The translations under genes and the position numbers were made by a program. From the NCBI GenBank assembly GCA_028288025.1, contig JAQBOM010000030.1:1-64000 (forward strand): 64,000 bases of DNA. The letters run 5' to 3'. The stretch's first letter is position 1; each line of letters starts with the position of its first letter. This document shows, piece by piece, positions 1 through 9,420 of the stretch. Source of the stretch: Mucilaginibacter sp. Its GTDB lineage: Bacteria; Bacteroidota; Bacteroidia; Sphingobacteriales; Sphingobacteriaceae. Under the pieces are notes generated by a model. It was not told the DNA's origin, ran no database searches, and saw only the letters and a list, made by a program, of their open reading frames with translations.

Positions 1-63
1 AAGCCGATATAAATTTGATCGTGTTTTTGGGAATAAAGTACGTAAACAGTAAACATAATATTC

Positions 64-94
64 AAAAATAAGAAAGGCCCCATCAAGGGGCCTT
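64..94 (-). terminator. Rho-independent terminator of tRNA-Met
   Basis: A perfect 8-bp inverted repeat (AAGGCCCC / GGGGCCTT, 74-81 and 87-94, 5-nt loop) is followed on the minus strand by a T-rich run (TCTTATTTTT). It lies 7 nt beyond the 3' end of the tRNA. Confidence 0.8.
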
Positions 95-101
95 CTTCCG
101 G

Positions 102-175
102 TAGCGGGGAGCAGGATCGAACTGCCGACCTTAGGGTTATGAATCCTACGCTCTAACCATCTGAGCTACCCCGCC
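102..175 (-). tRNA. tRNA-Met (anticodon CAU)
   Basis: Read on the minus strand this is a 74-nt cloverleaf. The acceptor is GGCGGGG paired with CCCCGCU (G1-U72 wobble), then A73 with no encoded CCA. The D arm contains AGCUCAGAUGGUUAGAGC, the anticodon CAU is at 139-141, and the T loop is UUCGAUC. The anticodon stem UAGGA/CCCUA has an A.C mismatch next to the loop where elongator tRNA-Met usually has A-U. The acceptor and D arm look like elongator methionine rather than initiator, but a tRNA-Ile whose CAU is modified to lysidine cannot be excluded by eye. Confidence 0.93.
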
Positions 176-261
176 GTTTATTTTTTATTCAAAAATTACC
201 GTTTAACTAAATTCCTATGTGTGGATAAGATTTAAACCGCGACCCTGCCTAAAAAGGTTTG

Positions 262-269
262 CAAATATA
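262..269 (-). promoter_or_regulatory. Candidate -7 box for tRNA-Met
   Basis: TATATTTG on the minus strand matches the Bacteroidota -7 consensus TAnnTTTG. It would start transcription about 80 nt before the tRNA. No clear -33 TTG is visible. Confidence 0.4.
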
Positions 270-339
270 GCAGAAATTCGTTTTCTTTAGAAAAAATGTT
301 AACATTTACGGCTCAATAGCCTCCAAGTATAAACCAAAA

Positions 340-720
340 ATGTCTGAAAAGAAGAAATTTAATATTGAGTACGAAATAAAATCATCTCCCCGCATCCTTT
401 ATAGTTTTTTAAACGAGCCCAATGGGTTAACGCAATGGTTTGCTGATGACGTAAGCGTAAAAGACCAGGTTTATACTTTTACATGGGACGACGAACCGCA
501 AAAAGCAAAACTGGTATCTATAAAAGAAAATAAACTGGTCAGATTCAGGTGGATAGACGATGAGCCGCAGTATTTTTTTGAGATGGAAATTGTGCAGGAC
601 GAACTCACCAACGACGTGGCGCTGAGTATAACAGATTTTGCGACCGAAGAGACCCTTAATGACCGCAGGCTCATCTGGGATAACCAGGTAGAGTATCTTA
701 TAAGTGTATTAGGCGCCTGA
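340..720 (+). CDS. START-like domain protein
   Basis: A 126-residue soluble protein with no signal peptide. The layout (N-terminal beta strand FNIEYEIKSSP, helix ILYSFLNEPNGLTQWF, alternating strands, C-terminal amphipathic helix with DNQVEYLISVLGA) is that of the SRPBCC/START helix-grip fold, in the small Bacteroidota 'START-like' family related to Aha1-type domains. These proteins have a hydrophobic ligand cavity, but no ligand or reaction is established for this family. The length is normal. It precedes the LptF/G-type permease by about 120 nt with a candidate promoter between them, so shared transcription is uncertain. Confidence 0.8.
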   Translation: MSEKKKFNIEYEIKSSPRILYSFLNEPNGLTQWFADDVSVKDQVYTFTWDDEPQKAKLVSIKENKLVRFRWIDDEPQYFFEMEIVQDELTNDVALSITDFATEETLNDRRLIWDNQVEYLISVLGA

Positions 721-735
721 AAAGCAATAAATTCC

Positions 736-743
736 TAATTTTG
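736..743 (+). promoter_or_regulatory. Candidate -7 box upstream of LptF/G-type permease
   Basis: TAATTTTG matches TAnnTTTG exactly, 97 nt before the chosen ATG. There is no convincing -33 TTG. Confidence 0.4.
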
Positions 744-839
744 TAATGTTAAGCCGTATTTTGGCGTTATTACAGGCATGCACAACAGATGTTTGCCAGG
801 CGGATAGTATTGCTCCGGCATAAACCAGCTTCTTTTTTA

Positions 840-2267
840 ATGAAAAAAATACATCTTCTACTACTCAAATCGTTTATAAGGCCTTTTATAGTCACCTTTT
901 TGATCGTGATGTTTGTGTTGCTGATGTTGTTTTTATTTAAATATATCGACGATCTTATCGGAAAGGGTTTTGAATGGTATATCATCCTGGAACTGATGTT
1001 ATATGCATCAGCTACCAATGTGGCGATGGCGTTACCCCTGTCAGTGTTGCTGTCCTCCATCATGACCTATGGCAGCCTCGGCGAAAACTATGAACTGGTA
1101 GCTATCAAATCTGCAGGTATCTCATTGAAGCGGGCCATGTATCCAATGGTGCTGGTGGTATCCCTGTTAAGTATATCCGCATTTATTTTTTCGGACTATA
1201 TGCTGCCGAAGGCTAATCTTAAGTACTATTCATTATTATATGACGCCCGCAAGCAAAAAACGGCTAATTTTCTACCCGAAGGCGTATTTAGCAGCAGTTT
1301 CCCGGGCTACTCCATTCGGGTGAAAAAGAAAGACGCTGACGGGCAAACTCTGCACGGCATAATGATATACTCAAAAAACGCGGCGGATAATAATACCGAT
1401 GTTCTGATGGCTAAAGAAGGCAAGATGTACCGTACGCCCAACGGCGAGTTCCTCGTGTTAAAATTGAAGGATGGCGTAAGATACATTGAATCAGCAGGCA
1501 GCCAAAACTATAATGTTCGTCAACGACTAACGCGGTATCGTTTTGCGGCGACGGAACAAAAGTTTGATATATCGGCGTTAAAATTACACCGGACGGATGA
1601 AAGCGAGTTCAAATCAGCCTACCAAATGATGAATCTGAGGCAATTGAAAGATTCCCAGGAGCTTACAAAGCGCCAGGTCGACAGTGGCATCCGGGTAAAT
1701 TATAAATTAATGACCGGATATATCAAATACTTTTCTATCCCGTCAAAATCTGCAACGGTTAAAAATCCCTTGCCCGCTAATGGTAATCCACTATCCGGTT
1801 TAAAGTTAAATGAACAGGTGAGCGTTTTGATAAATGCTTCGAGCGAGGCGCGGTCGCTTCAGGATCTTATAAAAAACCGCTCGGAGCGGCATAGGGATCT
1901 GACGCAAAATATACAGCGGGCTGCCCTTGAGTTCCAGAAAAAGTTTACCCTTTCCGCAGCATGTATCGCCTTATTTTTGATCGGCGCGCCGCTTGGCGCT
2001 ATCATCAGGAAAGGTGGTTTGGGCTTGCCGGTTGTGGTGTCTGTAATTTTTTTCCTTATATTTTATATCATTACCACTATTGGCGAAAAATATGTTAAAG
2101 ACGGCGACCTGTCGCCGGTAGTTGGGTCGTGGATAGCTATTGTTATTATAACACCAATTGGGCTTTTCCTCTCATATAAAGCAGCTACGGATTCCGTGAT
2201 TTTTGATATGGAATTGTACAAGCGGTTTTTTACCCGGCTGTTTAAACGGGCCGAGAAAGTTAGTTGA
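840..2267 (+). CDS. LptF/LptG (YjgP/YjgQ) family permease
   Basis: Inner-membrane permease of the LptF/LptG family, which with LptB powers extraction of lipopolysaccharide toward the periplasmic bridge. After MKKIHLLLLKSFIRPF come TM segments at about residues 16-37, 55-80 and 95-120, a large periplasmic beta domain at about 130-370, and three C-terminal TM segments (from LSAACIALFLIGAPLGAIIRKG onward). The motif with GAPLGAIIRKGG is typical of the family. I chose the ATG at 840 because it gives a basic N-terminus just before TM1; an ATG at 789 would add 17 unrelated residues. At 475 residues it is longer than E. coli LptF/G, as usual in Bacteroidota. Whether it plays the F or G role cannot be told from the sequence. 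Confidence 0.9.
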   Translation: MKKIHLLLLKSFIRPFIVTFLIVMFVLLMLFLFKYIDDLIGKGFEWYIILELMLYASATNVAMALPLSVLLSSIMTYGSLGENYELVAIKSAGISLKRAMYPMVLVVSLLSISAFIFSDYMLPKANLKYYSLLYDARKQKTANFLPEGVFSSSFPGYSIRVKKKDADGQTLHGIMIYSKNAADNNTDVLMAKEGKMYRTPNGEFLVLKLKDGVRYIESAGSQNYNVRQRLTRYRFAATEQKFDISALKLHRTDESEFKSAYQMMNLRQLKDSQELTKRQVDSGIRVNYKLMTGYIKYFSIPSKSATVKNPLPANGNPLSGLKLNEQVSVLINASSEARSLQDLIKNRSERHRDLTQNIQRAALEFQKKFTLSAACIALFLIGAPLGAIIRKGGLGLPVVVSVIFFLIFYIITTIGEKYVKDGDLSPVVGSWIAIVIITPIGLFLSYKAATDSVIFDMELYKRFFTRLFKRAEKVS

Positions 2268-2269
2268 GT

Positions 2270-2305
2270 CCACATATCGTTCGGGCGCTAGGCTATGCCA
2301 TGTGG
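2270..2305 (+). terminator. Hairpin after LptF/G-type permease
   Basis: CCACAT (2270-2275) pairs with ATGTGG (2300-2305), and an inner GGC/GCC can extend the fold. It sits directly after the stop codon. There is no T-run, so it may be a weak terminator or a 3' stabilising hairpin. Confidence 0.3.
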
Positions 2306-2385
2306 TAATAATATTCTGAAATTCATTCAATTACACCCACTCGTTAACTTTACAAAACACCGACCCGAATATTCTTATTATGGCG

Positions 2386-2393
2386 TAAATTTG
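2386..2393 (+). promoter_or_regulatory. Candidate -7 box of ribBA
   Basis: TAAATTTG matches TAnnTTTG. A start about 7 nt downstream would leave a leader of roughly 50 nt before the ribBA ATG. Confidence 0.5.
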
Positions 2394-2453
2394 TTTATAA
2401 ATTACAATCCTGAATAAGGTTTGATATAAATTGAGTTTTTCAACTTAGATATA

Positions 2454-3656
2454 ATGCTAAATACTGTACCAGAAGCGATAGAAGCCATAAAAAATGGTAA
2501 AACGATCATAGTGGTTGATGATGAAAACCGGGAAAATGAAGGTGATTTTTTAACTGCGGCGCATAACGCTACACCCGAAACGATCAATTTTATGATCCGG
2601 GAAGGCCGCGGACTTGTTTGCGCACCTATTACCATAAAAAGGGCTAAGGAGTTAGACCTGGAGTTAATGGTTAGTCACAACACTACCTCGCACGAAACAA
2701 ATTTTACCGTTTCGGTTGATTTGCTCGAGGGCTGCACTACGGGCATCTCAGCTTCTGACCGTTCAAAAACTGTACTTGCATTGATCGACCCGGCTACCAA
2801 ACCGGAAGATTTAGGCCGACCGGGGCATATATTCCCACTGATTGCTAAGGACGGTGGTGTTTTGCGCCGTACGGGCCATACCGAAGCGGCGATAGACATG
2901 GCGGTTTTAGCGGGATTTGAGCCTGCTGGCGTGATATGCGAAATCATGAAGCAGGACGGGGAAATGGCACGCCTGCCTGATCTGCTGGAAATAGCAAAGG
3001 AATTTGACCTGAAAATCATTTCTATAAAGGATTTGATCGCCTACCGCCTTGCCACCGAATCATTGGTCCGTAGGGAGGTTTCAGTTAAAATGCCGACGAA
3101 GTGGGGCGATTTTGATATGATAGCCTATACCCAAATTGACACGGGCGAAAATCATCTTGCTCTTGTAAAAGGGAGCTGGGAGCCGGGTGAACCGGTTTTG
3201 GTACGCGTGCACAGCTCGTGTGTTACGGGCGATATTTTCGGATCATGCCGCTGTGATTGCGGGCCGCAACTGCACAAAGCCATGGAAATGATTAACCGCG
3301 AGGGAAAAGGCGTTGTTGTTTATATGAACCAGGAAGGCCGTGGCATAGGGCTGTTAAATAAATTGAAGGCTTACCTTTTACAGGAGAACGGAATGGATAC
3401 GGTTGAAGCCAATATCCAATTAGGCTTTGATATGGATCAGCGCGATTACGGCGTTGGTGCCCAGATACTGCGGAGCCTGGGCATATCAAAAATGCGCTTA
3501 ATGACCAATAACCCCAAAAAGCGGGCTGGGTTAATTGGGTATGGACTTGAAGTGGTTGAAAATGTGCCTATTGAAATTGCATCAAACCCGCACAACGAAG
3601 CTTATCTTAAAACCAAACGCGATAAGATGGATCATGCCATTATGCGCGATCACTGA
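2454..3656 (+). CDS. ribBA: RibBA: DHBP synthase / GTP cyclohydrolase II
   Basis: Bifunctional riboflavin-biosynthesis enzyme of 400 residues. Residues 1-200 are 3,4-dihydroxy-2-butanone-4-phosphate synthase (VVDDENRENEGDF near the N-terminus binds ribulose 5-phosphate and Mg; RTGHTEAAIDMA is also diagnostic). Residues 205-400 are GTP cyclohydrolase II, with the zinc cysteines in GSCRCDCGPQL and the catalytic block MNQEGRGIGL. Together they make the two inputs to lumazine synthesis. Both halves look complete. No other rib genes are nearby. The stop overlaps the convergent TamB-like gene by 7 nt. Confidence 0.97.
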   Translation: MLNTVPEAIEAIKNGKTIIVVDDENRENEGDFLTAAHNATPETINFMIREGRGLVCAPITIKRAKELDLELMVSHNTTSHETNFTVSVDLLEGCTTGISASDRSKTVLALIDPATKPEDLGRPGHIFPLIAKDGGVLRRTGHTEAAIDMAVLAGFEPAGVICEIMKQDGEMARLPDLLEIAKEFDLKIISIKDLIAYRLATESLVRREVSVKMPTKWGDFDMIAYTQIDTGENHLALVKGSWEPGEPVLVRVHSSCVTGDIFGSCRCDCGPQLHKAMEMINREGKGVVVYMNQEGRGIGLLNKLKAYLLQENGMDTVEANIQLGFDMDQRDYGVGAQILRSLGISKMRLMTNNPKKRAGLIGYGLEVVENVPIEIASNPHNEAYLKTKRDKMDHAIMRDH

Positions 3657-6600
3657 TCATCTTCTTGATCCGATCTCGTATTTGTTCCGGGTGAGCTATT
3701 GATTGTCGGGGTACTTGCAGGTGCCGGCTTAACCGGGTTTTTTTTGCCGCCTGTGCTAAACAAATTGCGTATAAATTCGCCAAACGTATCAAAATCACGC
3801 TGGTAAACTAAACCAAGCCCGTTAACATATTGTATGCCTAACTGGTTCAGCGTAGTTAGCGTCGTACTGTTTAATACCCTGTAAGAGTACCGTGCGGTTA
3901 AATTGCCATTTTTCTGGATGAGATATTGAGCGTCAAAATCTCTGGTTAACTGGTTGAAATTGGAATTAAATATACTGCCTGCATTTTTTTGAAACAGGTC
4001 ACTGCTGCCGGTGGAGGTATTAAACAAACTGCCGGTAAGTACCAAACGCTCTTTAACCCTGAACGAAGCGCTGAAATCATTGAACGAGCGAATTGTAAGG
4101 TCAAAGTTTTTGATGTTTGACTGTGATATTAAACTATTTATTTTATTAAAGGCAAACTCGCTTACCGCTTCGCCGGCGGTGCTCATAACCTGGTTTGTTA
4201 AATTGTTATTGGCTCCATTCGCGAATTGACGCCTTACAATAATGCTTAATGCCTGCTGGCTCCGGTTATTGTTATCAGAAAGGTAAGTGCTCAAATCGTC
4301 TTTGATGGATGGGTCGAGCGGGAAGTTAAAATCGAAGTCGATAGTTGGATGTAATAACGTTTTTGTTAACATCAGTTCGGCTTGCACCAACTCCAGCGAC
4401 TTCCCCTTCGGGGATGCCGAGCCGGCCGCCGCATACAGCGGCGAAATATCTGTCCGCACTTCATAAATGGCGCTTAAATTTATCGTCGCATTTGATGGGT
4501 TGCCCGTCCAGCGTATGGTACCGCCCTGGTTTACCACAAAGTTTTTGCTGATAAAGTTTTTGGCGGTAAATTCAAATTTGCCTGAGGTAATTAAAAAGTC
4601 GCCAAACATTTCAAAGTCGCCCAGGCTGTTGATGTTTAATCTTAAATCACGGGCCTGCCCGTTTCCTTCCAGCACGCCATAGTCAGTAAATATCTTTACT
4701 GTGGTCTTTTCATCAACTGTCAGGTCGAAATTTAAGGTAACCCCGTTGAATGCTTTGGCTTGGGCTAATACTTTCGCTGTATCTGTATGACTAACAAAGC
4801 GTATAAAATCGTAATCGCTTGCAGTAGTTGACGTGTTAAGCGGTATGTTAAAAACAGTCCCGGCATTTGTACGTGCTTTAATGTCGATTGTCATATTGTC
4901 AACTGGCCCGCTAAAACTGAATCGGCCTGTTGCGAATGCCGTTCCGTAATACAGGTGATTATCTTTGAAGTTTGTGTTTAGCGCCAGCAAATTGTTGGCG
5001 TCAAGCACGGCGTCAATGTTTGGGTTCGACAGATCGGTCATATCAATTTTACCTGTCACCGTTCCTGTGCCCCCCTTATTGTCTCTGAGGGTCATTCTGT
5101 TGAGATTGATCACGCTGTTTTTAACGCTGAGCGTATCCGAAACTGAATACGGCGTTTTTAAATAATTGACCGTAACCCCCGTATTCGCCAGGATAATATT
5201 GCCGTTTAATTGCGGCTTTGACGGGGGGCCAACAAGCTTTAGATTGGCCGAAACCGTACCTTGTACGTCTGATACCAGGTTCTTAATAAAAGGTTCGAAT
5301 ATGATGGTCTCGGTGTGGTTCATCTTAACATCAAAATCCATATTGTCGGGAACGTTATGGCCTATGTGATAAATACCCGCGACGTTCATTGTTTCCAAAC
5401 CGTGATTTTTTATATTGATATTTACATTAGCCTGTTGCCGGTTATTATCCAGGTCTGAGTTGATTTTTACATTTCCAACCAGGGTCTTATTCAACATTAG
5501 CGAGTCAATTCCCAGGTCCGCATCAATGCCTGGCGACTTGGTAATTGAACTAAATGCAACATCCCCGTTCAACGATCCTTTTAGCAACAGCCCACCGGTT
5601 TTGGTCAATTGATCTATCGTGGCCATGCTGAATTTCTCAAAGGATACCGTTAATTTATCCGCCGGGTTGTCGGAAATAAAACCGTTGATTCTAACCTTCT
5701 GCAAACCATTTGCCAGCTCAAAGCCGGATACCTGGGTTTTGCCGTTAAGCAAACGGATCCTTGTTTTTTGCTGCAGCCGCCAATTTTGCCTTTCGAGGAT
5801 GATGTCCGAAGGCAGCAACGATAGCTTTGCTGTTGTATCACGCCCAAAATTTACCAGCCCGTACAAATCGAGCTGGTTAACCGCATTTTTATCAGCCAAT
5901 TTTATATTGAAGTTCAAACTGTCTCTTCTTACAAAATTGGTAATGTTGATGTTCTTAATAAATAAACTATCTGTAAGGTCAATTTTACTTAGGGAAAGGT
6001 TTACACCTAAATAATCATTATTTGTGCTTTCATCTATAATAAAATCATGAAAAATGGTTTTACCGTACTGGATGGTTTTGATATACGCATTTAACGTCGC
6101 CGTTTTATTAGCCGAATTGAACTGACCGATGAATGTACCTTGGTCGGGTATTTTAAGCGTCGGCATAAAGATAGCAATCAACGGGTCGAGGTTTTTTAGC
6201 GTTAAGTTAAAGGTGAAGTTTTGAGGTTTAGGTACCACATCATTGGTTTTTAATGACGGGATATACCTTTTTATAACGGTTTTAAAATATGCCGGCAGGG
6301 TGGGCAGGTCGTAGCTGCCTTTAATGTAACCATCGGCCACATCAGACTTCAGCGAAATAGCCCGCTCATTACCCGTCCCCGAAGCTGTTAACAAAACGGT
6401 ATCAACCGAGTAGTCATTCCTGGGGTCTATTAGCCTGGTTTTGGATAGTGCCAGCCTCCCTGTAAGGTTGTTCAGATTATTTCCGGAGAAACTGGTGGTG
6501 ATATTGGTGGTAAGTGTAATGGTATCGCCTAATAATTTCAGATTGTGAAGTTTTGCGTTTTGGAGGTCGGCAATAAAATTATATACAGGTAAAGCAGGAT

Positions 6601-8107
6601 TTAAATTCATGCTCCCGTTTATATTCAGTTTAACGTTTTTATCATCTATACTAATTTTAGCGCTTGCTATCTTGTTAATAAAAGTGCCGTTTACTTTTAC
6701 ATTGTTATAGGTGTAGCCTTTAAAATCAATTGTGCTAATGCGGGCATCCAGTTTTTCGTGGAGGTTTTTAAGGACCCCGCCGCTTCCCTGTACATTAGCT
6801 TTTAAGGTGGTACGCCCGAGGGCTGCTTCATTGAGCAAACCGCCAAGATTAAAAGCGTAAGTATTGATCCGGCCGCTGTACGAAGGTATGCCTGCCTTAT
6901 TAACTTTTAAATTGATATCAGGGTCGAACCTGCCCAGCCTGGTTTTGAATGAGCCGTACGCTACAAAATCATTTTGCAGACCTGTAAACCTTCCGGTGAA
7001 ATTTATATTCCCGAAGCTGGCGACGATATCGGGTACATGCCGGTTAGGCGTGCCGGTAAAATTGCTGTACAAGTAATCGAGGTCGGCCCGGTTTGTGGCT
7101 ATTTGCTCGAAGTTTAGTTCGAGAAAAGTATTGTTCCAATTAGGGAGGCCTTTTAAACTAAAATCGCCTTTTATATACGTTGCTTTGCCGCCTTTGATAG
7201 TAAGATTCTTAGCCTTCAGGTTATTTACAAAACCTTTTATGTGGCCATCAATACCCAGATCAAACTTCACATGCTCTAAACCCGAAGTAAAGAATGAAAT
7301 ATCGGAAGATGCGATTTGTGACTGTTTAAAGTCGCCATCCATATAAACCTTACTCTCAATGTTGCTGAAATCATCAAACGATTTAAATTTCATCCTGAAA
7401 TAATCTTTAAGCAACGACTTATCAGTTAAAACATACAGGTTCTGCGCGAGTATCTGGTTACTGTCGATGGTGGCAATGGCATTGAATTTTTTTAAATAGA
7501 GGCCGCTTTTTTCGCGGAGCGTCATATTGGTTATATCCCCTTTAAACAAATGGCTTTTTAGGTCGATGTTTTTTACTACGGCACTAAAATTCCTGACGTC
7601 GAGGTCGTCGAAATTTACACCTTTGATCAGGGTATCTTTTAACTTGTTTTGGTACCGAAAGTGAAAATTGTTAATGGCTATCGTCTCAAAAGACAGCTTC
7701 CAGGGTTGGCTGACAGTTTTGGTTGTATCGGTTGATTTGAAATAATCGAGGATAAATTTAACATTGCTGCTGCTATCTTTTTGCTTTTTGAGATAGACTG
7801 AACCATTGTCGAGCTGGATGAGCTTAAAATCAATTATCCGTTTTTGTATACTGCTGAATAAAGAGAAATCACTGAGATTGACCGTGAGTTTTGGCGTGCT
7901 CACCAAGGTATCTTTTTGTTTGTCCAACACATAAAAGCCCTCTAGCACTACCGAAGTGAACGGTTGTATATACAGGCTTTGTATACCAACCTTTGTATTA
8001 AGCTTATTTGACAAGTAGCCCGCCGCTTTTTTTGCAGCCCACGTTTGTACCGGCTTGTATTGGAAAAGCAACAACGTGATGCTAAACACCAATAAAATGA
8101 CCAGCAC
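3650..8107 (-). CDS. TamB-like translocation/assembly protein (DUF490)
   Basis: Very large AsmA/TamB-type protein (1485 residues from the GTG at 8107). It has one N-terminal TM segment, then a long series of beta-rich repeats typical of the hydrophobic-groove bridge proteins that connect inner and outer membranes, and a C-terminal TamB domain at about 1050-1400 (GTVFNIPLN, LEGNGQARDLRL, GGTIRWTGNP). The tail (PVKPAPASTPTINSSPGTNT region) is Pro/Ser/Thr-rich and low complexity. Family roles are phospholipid transport and outer-membrane protein assembly. The start is odd: the only canonical codon in the frame, GTG 8107, lies inside the TM helix, while upstream in-frame codons encode IKKLLKIALGV, a good cytoplasmic anchor preceded by stop TAA. 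Translation may begin at the AUU at 8140. Confidence 0.88.
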   Translation of the reverse strand: MLVILLVFSITLLLFQYKPVQTWAAKKAAGYLSNKLNTKVGIQSLYIQPFTSVVLEGFYVLDKQKDTLVSTPKLTVNLSDFSLFSSIQKRIIDFKLIQLDNGSVYLKKQKDSSSNVKFILDYFKSTDTTKTVSQPWKLSFETIAINNFHFRYQNKLKDTLIKGVNFDDLDVRNFSAVVKNIDLKSHLFKGDITNMTLREKSGLYLKKFNAIATIDSNQILAQNLYVLTDKSLLKDYFRMKFKSFDDFSNIESKVYMDGDFKQSQIASSDISFFTSGLEHVKFDLGIDGHIKGFVNNLKAKNLTIKGGKATYIKGDFSLKGLPNWNNTFLELNFEQIATNRADLDYLYSNFTGTPNRHVPDIVASFGNINFTGRFTGLQNDFVAYGSFKTRLGRFDPDINLKVNKAGIPSYSGRINTYAFNLGGLLNEAALGRTTLKANVQGSGGVLKNLHEKLDARISTIDFKGYTYNNVKVNGTFINKIASAKISIDDKNVKLNINGSMNLNPALPVYNFIADLQNAKLHNLKLLGDTITLTTNITTSFSGNNLNNLTGRLALSKTRLIDPRNDYSVDTVLLTASGTGNERAISLKSDVADGYIKGSYDLPTLPAYFKTVIKRYIPSLKTNDVVPKPQNFTFNLTLKNLDPLIAIFMPTLKIPDQGTFIGQFNSANKTATLNAYIKTIQYGKTIFHDFIIDESTNNDYLGVNLSLSKIDLTDSLFIKNINITNFVRRDSLNFNIKLADKNAVNQLDLYGLVNFGRDTTAKLSLLPSDIILERQNWRLQQKTRIRLLNGKTQVSGFELANGLQKVRINGFISDNPADKLTVSFEKFSMATIDQLTKTGGLLLKGSLNGDVAFSSITKSPGIDADLGIDSLMLNKTLVGNVKINSDLDNNRQQANVNINIKNHGLETMNVAGIYHIGHNVPDNMDFDVKMNHTETIIFEPFIKNLVSDVQGTVSANLKLVGPPSKPQLNGNIILANTGVTVNYLKTPYSVSDTLSVKNSVINLNRMTLRDNKGGTGTVTGKIDMTDLSNPNIDAVLDANNLLALNTNFKDNHLYYGTAFATGRFSFSGPVDNMTIDIKARTNAGTVFNIPLNTSTTASDYDFIRFVSHTDTAKVLAQAKAFNGVTLNFDLTVDEKTTVKIFTDYGVLEGNGQARDLRLNINSLGDFEMFGDFLITSGKFEFTAKNFISKNFVVNQGGTIRWTGNPSNATINLSAIYEVRTDISPLYAAAGSASPKGKSLELVQAELMLTKTLLHPTIDFDFNFPLDPSIKDDLSTYLSDNNNRSQQALSIIVRRQFANGANNNLTNQVMSTAGEAVSEFAFNKINSLISQSNIKNFDLTIRSFNDFSASFRVKERLVLTGSLFNTSTGSSDLFQKNAGSIFNSNFNQLTRDFDAQYLIQKNGNLTARYSYRVLNSTTLTTLNQLGIQYVNGLGLVYQRDFDTFGEFIRNLFSTGGKKNPVKPAPASTPTINSSPGTNTRSDQEDDQ

Positions 8108-8160
8108 AACGCCTAACGCTATTTTGAGTAGTTTTTTAATAACTTTGCCGTTTAATTAGC

Positions 8161-8303
8161 GATTAGTGATATAGTGAATTATTGATTGATGAACGTTTAG
8201 TTGTTGATTTAACATCATCAATCCAATATGGTTTAACAGCGCTATAAATAAATTACTTTTTAGGTGCTTAATCACTAACTCAATAATCCAGTAACTCAAT
8301 AAT
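8161..8303 (+). repeat. Imperfect inverted word repeat between tamB-like gene and tsaD
   Basis: The left arm (8161-8192, words like GATTAGTGA, GAATTATTGA, GATTGATG) is mirrored by a right arm (8266-8303) in which AACTCAATAAT occurs twice, plus a central CATCATCAATC. It fills nearly the whole gap between two divergent genes. Confidence 0.6.
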
Positions 8304-8311
8304 TTAAAAAC

Positions 8312-9313
8312 TTGCCCGTAATACTAGCTATCGAATCTTCATGCGATGAAACCTCTGCCGCTGTTTGTGCCGATGGTGTGATATTGAGCAATGTTATTGC
8401 TAACCAAACCATCCACGAAGCGTATGGAGGCGTTGTCCCTGAGCTTGCCTCAAGGGTTCATCAGCAAAATATTGTCCCTGCCGTACAACAAGCCTTATCG
8501 ATCGCAAAAGTAAACAAAAATGATGTGGATGCGGTAGCTTTTACGCGTGGTCCCGGACTTTTAGGGTCGCTGCTTGTAGGCGTATCATTTGCCAAGGCAT
8601 TTGCGCTCGCGAAAAACATCCCGCTTATTGAAATAAACCACATGCAGGCCCATGTGCTGGCGCATTTTATTGGGGATAACAAGCCCTCTTTTCCTTTTTT
8701 ATGTTTAACGGTTTCGGGCGGTCATACCCAAATCGTATTGGTAAAAGATTATTTTGATATGGAAGTGATCGGCCAGACCCTGGATGATGCTGCCGGCGAG
8801 GCAATGGATAAAACCAGCAAAATTTTGGGCCTGCCTTATCCCGGCGGCCCGCTGATTGATAAATATGCCCGTTTGGGTAACCCCGATGCTTACAAGTTTC
8901 CGGAGCCGCAGATACCAGGGCTGGATTTTAGCTTTAGCGGTTTGAAAACGGCTATACTCTATTTTATCCGTGACAATGTGGCTAAGAATCCCGACTTTGT
9001 TCAACAAAATTTGAATAATATTTGCGCGTCAGTTGAGAAACGGATCGCTACGATACTGTTGAATAAGATTAGTAAGGCCACCCATCAGCTCGGCATTAAA
9101 GATATAGCACTCGCCGGTGGTGTGTCGGCTAATACCGGTTTGCGACAGGGATTGCAGGAGATGTGTAATGTAAACGGCTGGAATTGTTTTATTCCCAAAC
9201 TTGAATATTGTACCGACAATGCCGCCATGATAGCAATTGCAGGATACTATAAATTTTTAAAAGGGGAGTTCACCGGGCAGGAAGTAACACCGCTGGCGCG
9301 AATGCCATTTTAG
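8312..9313 (+). CDS. tsaD: TsaD, tRNA t6A threonylcarbamoyltransferase
   Basis: Catalytic subunit of threonylcarbamoyl-adenosine (t6A37) synthesis, transferring the threonylcarbamoyl group to A37 of tRNAs decoding ANN codons, with TsaB and TsaE (not in the window). It is an ASKHA-fold protein of 333 residues, the usual length. Visible motifs are N-terminal IESSCDETSAA, the metal-binding histidines in NHMQAH (H110, H114), the nucleotide motif VSGGHTQIV and the C-terminal DNAAMIA. The start is TTG at 8312, which places the family's first residues (PVILAIESS) right after the initiator; no ATG fits. Confidence 0.97.
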   Translation: MPVILAIESSCDETSAAVCADGVILSNVIANQTIHEAYGGVVPELASRVHQQNIVPAVQQALSIAKVNKNDVDAVAFTRGPGLLGSLLVGVSFAKAFALAKNIPLIEINHMQAHVLAHFIGDNKPSFPFLCLTVSGGHTQIVLVKDYFDMEVIGQTLDDAAGEAMDKTSKILGLPYPGGPLIDKYARLGNPDAYKFPEPQIPGLDFSFSGLKTAILYFIRDNVAKNPDFVQQNLNNICASVEKRIATILLNKISKATHQLGIKDIALAGGVSANTGLRQGLQEMCNVNGWNCFIPKLEYCTDNAAMIAIAGYYKFLKGEFTGQEVTPLARMPF

Positions 9314-9321
9314 GTTCATCG

Positions 9322-9420
9322 CTGATGGGTTCATAGTAACTACAGGCTTGTTACAACTTGAAACTATAAACCTTCGGCCATGAACCATTAACCACGAACT
9401 AACGTTAACCATGAACTAAT
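9322..9420 (+). repeat. Word repeat around tsaD / small membrane protein
   Basis: GGTTCAT-type words after tsaD (about 9313-9342) are mirrored at 9380-9420 by ATGAACC, ACGAACTAACG and ATGAACTAATGAA. The last word supplies the ATG of the next ORF. Confidence 0.5.

Noticed and set aside
2268..2453. FMN riboswitch upstream of ribBA
   Set aside because: The promoter box at 2386 leaves a leader of only about 50 nt, too short for the FMN element, and no typical core motifs were seen.
4011..7346. Open frames on the plus strand inside the TamB-like gene
   Set aside because: They lie antisense to a long gene with consistent protein features and encode no recognisable domains; they are shadows.
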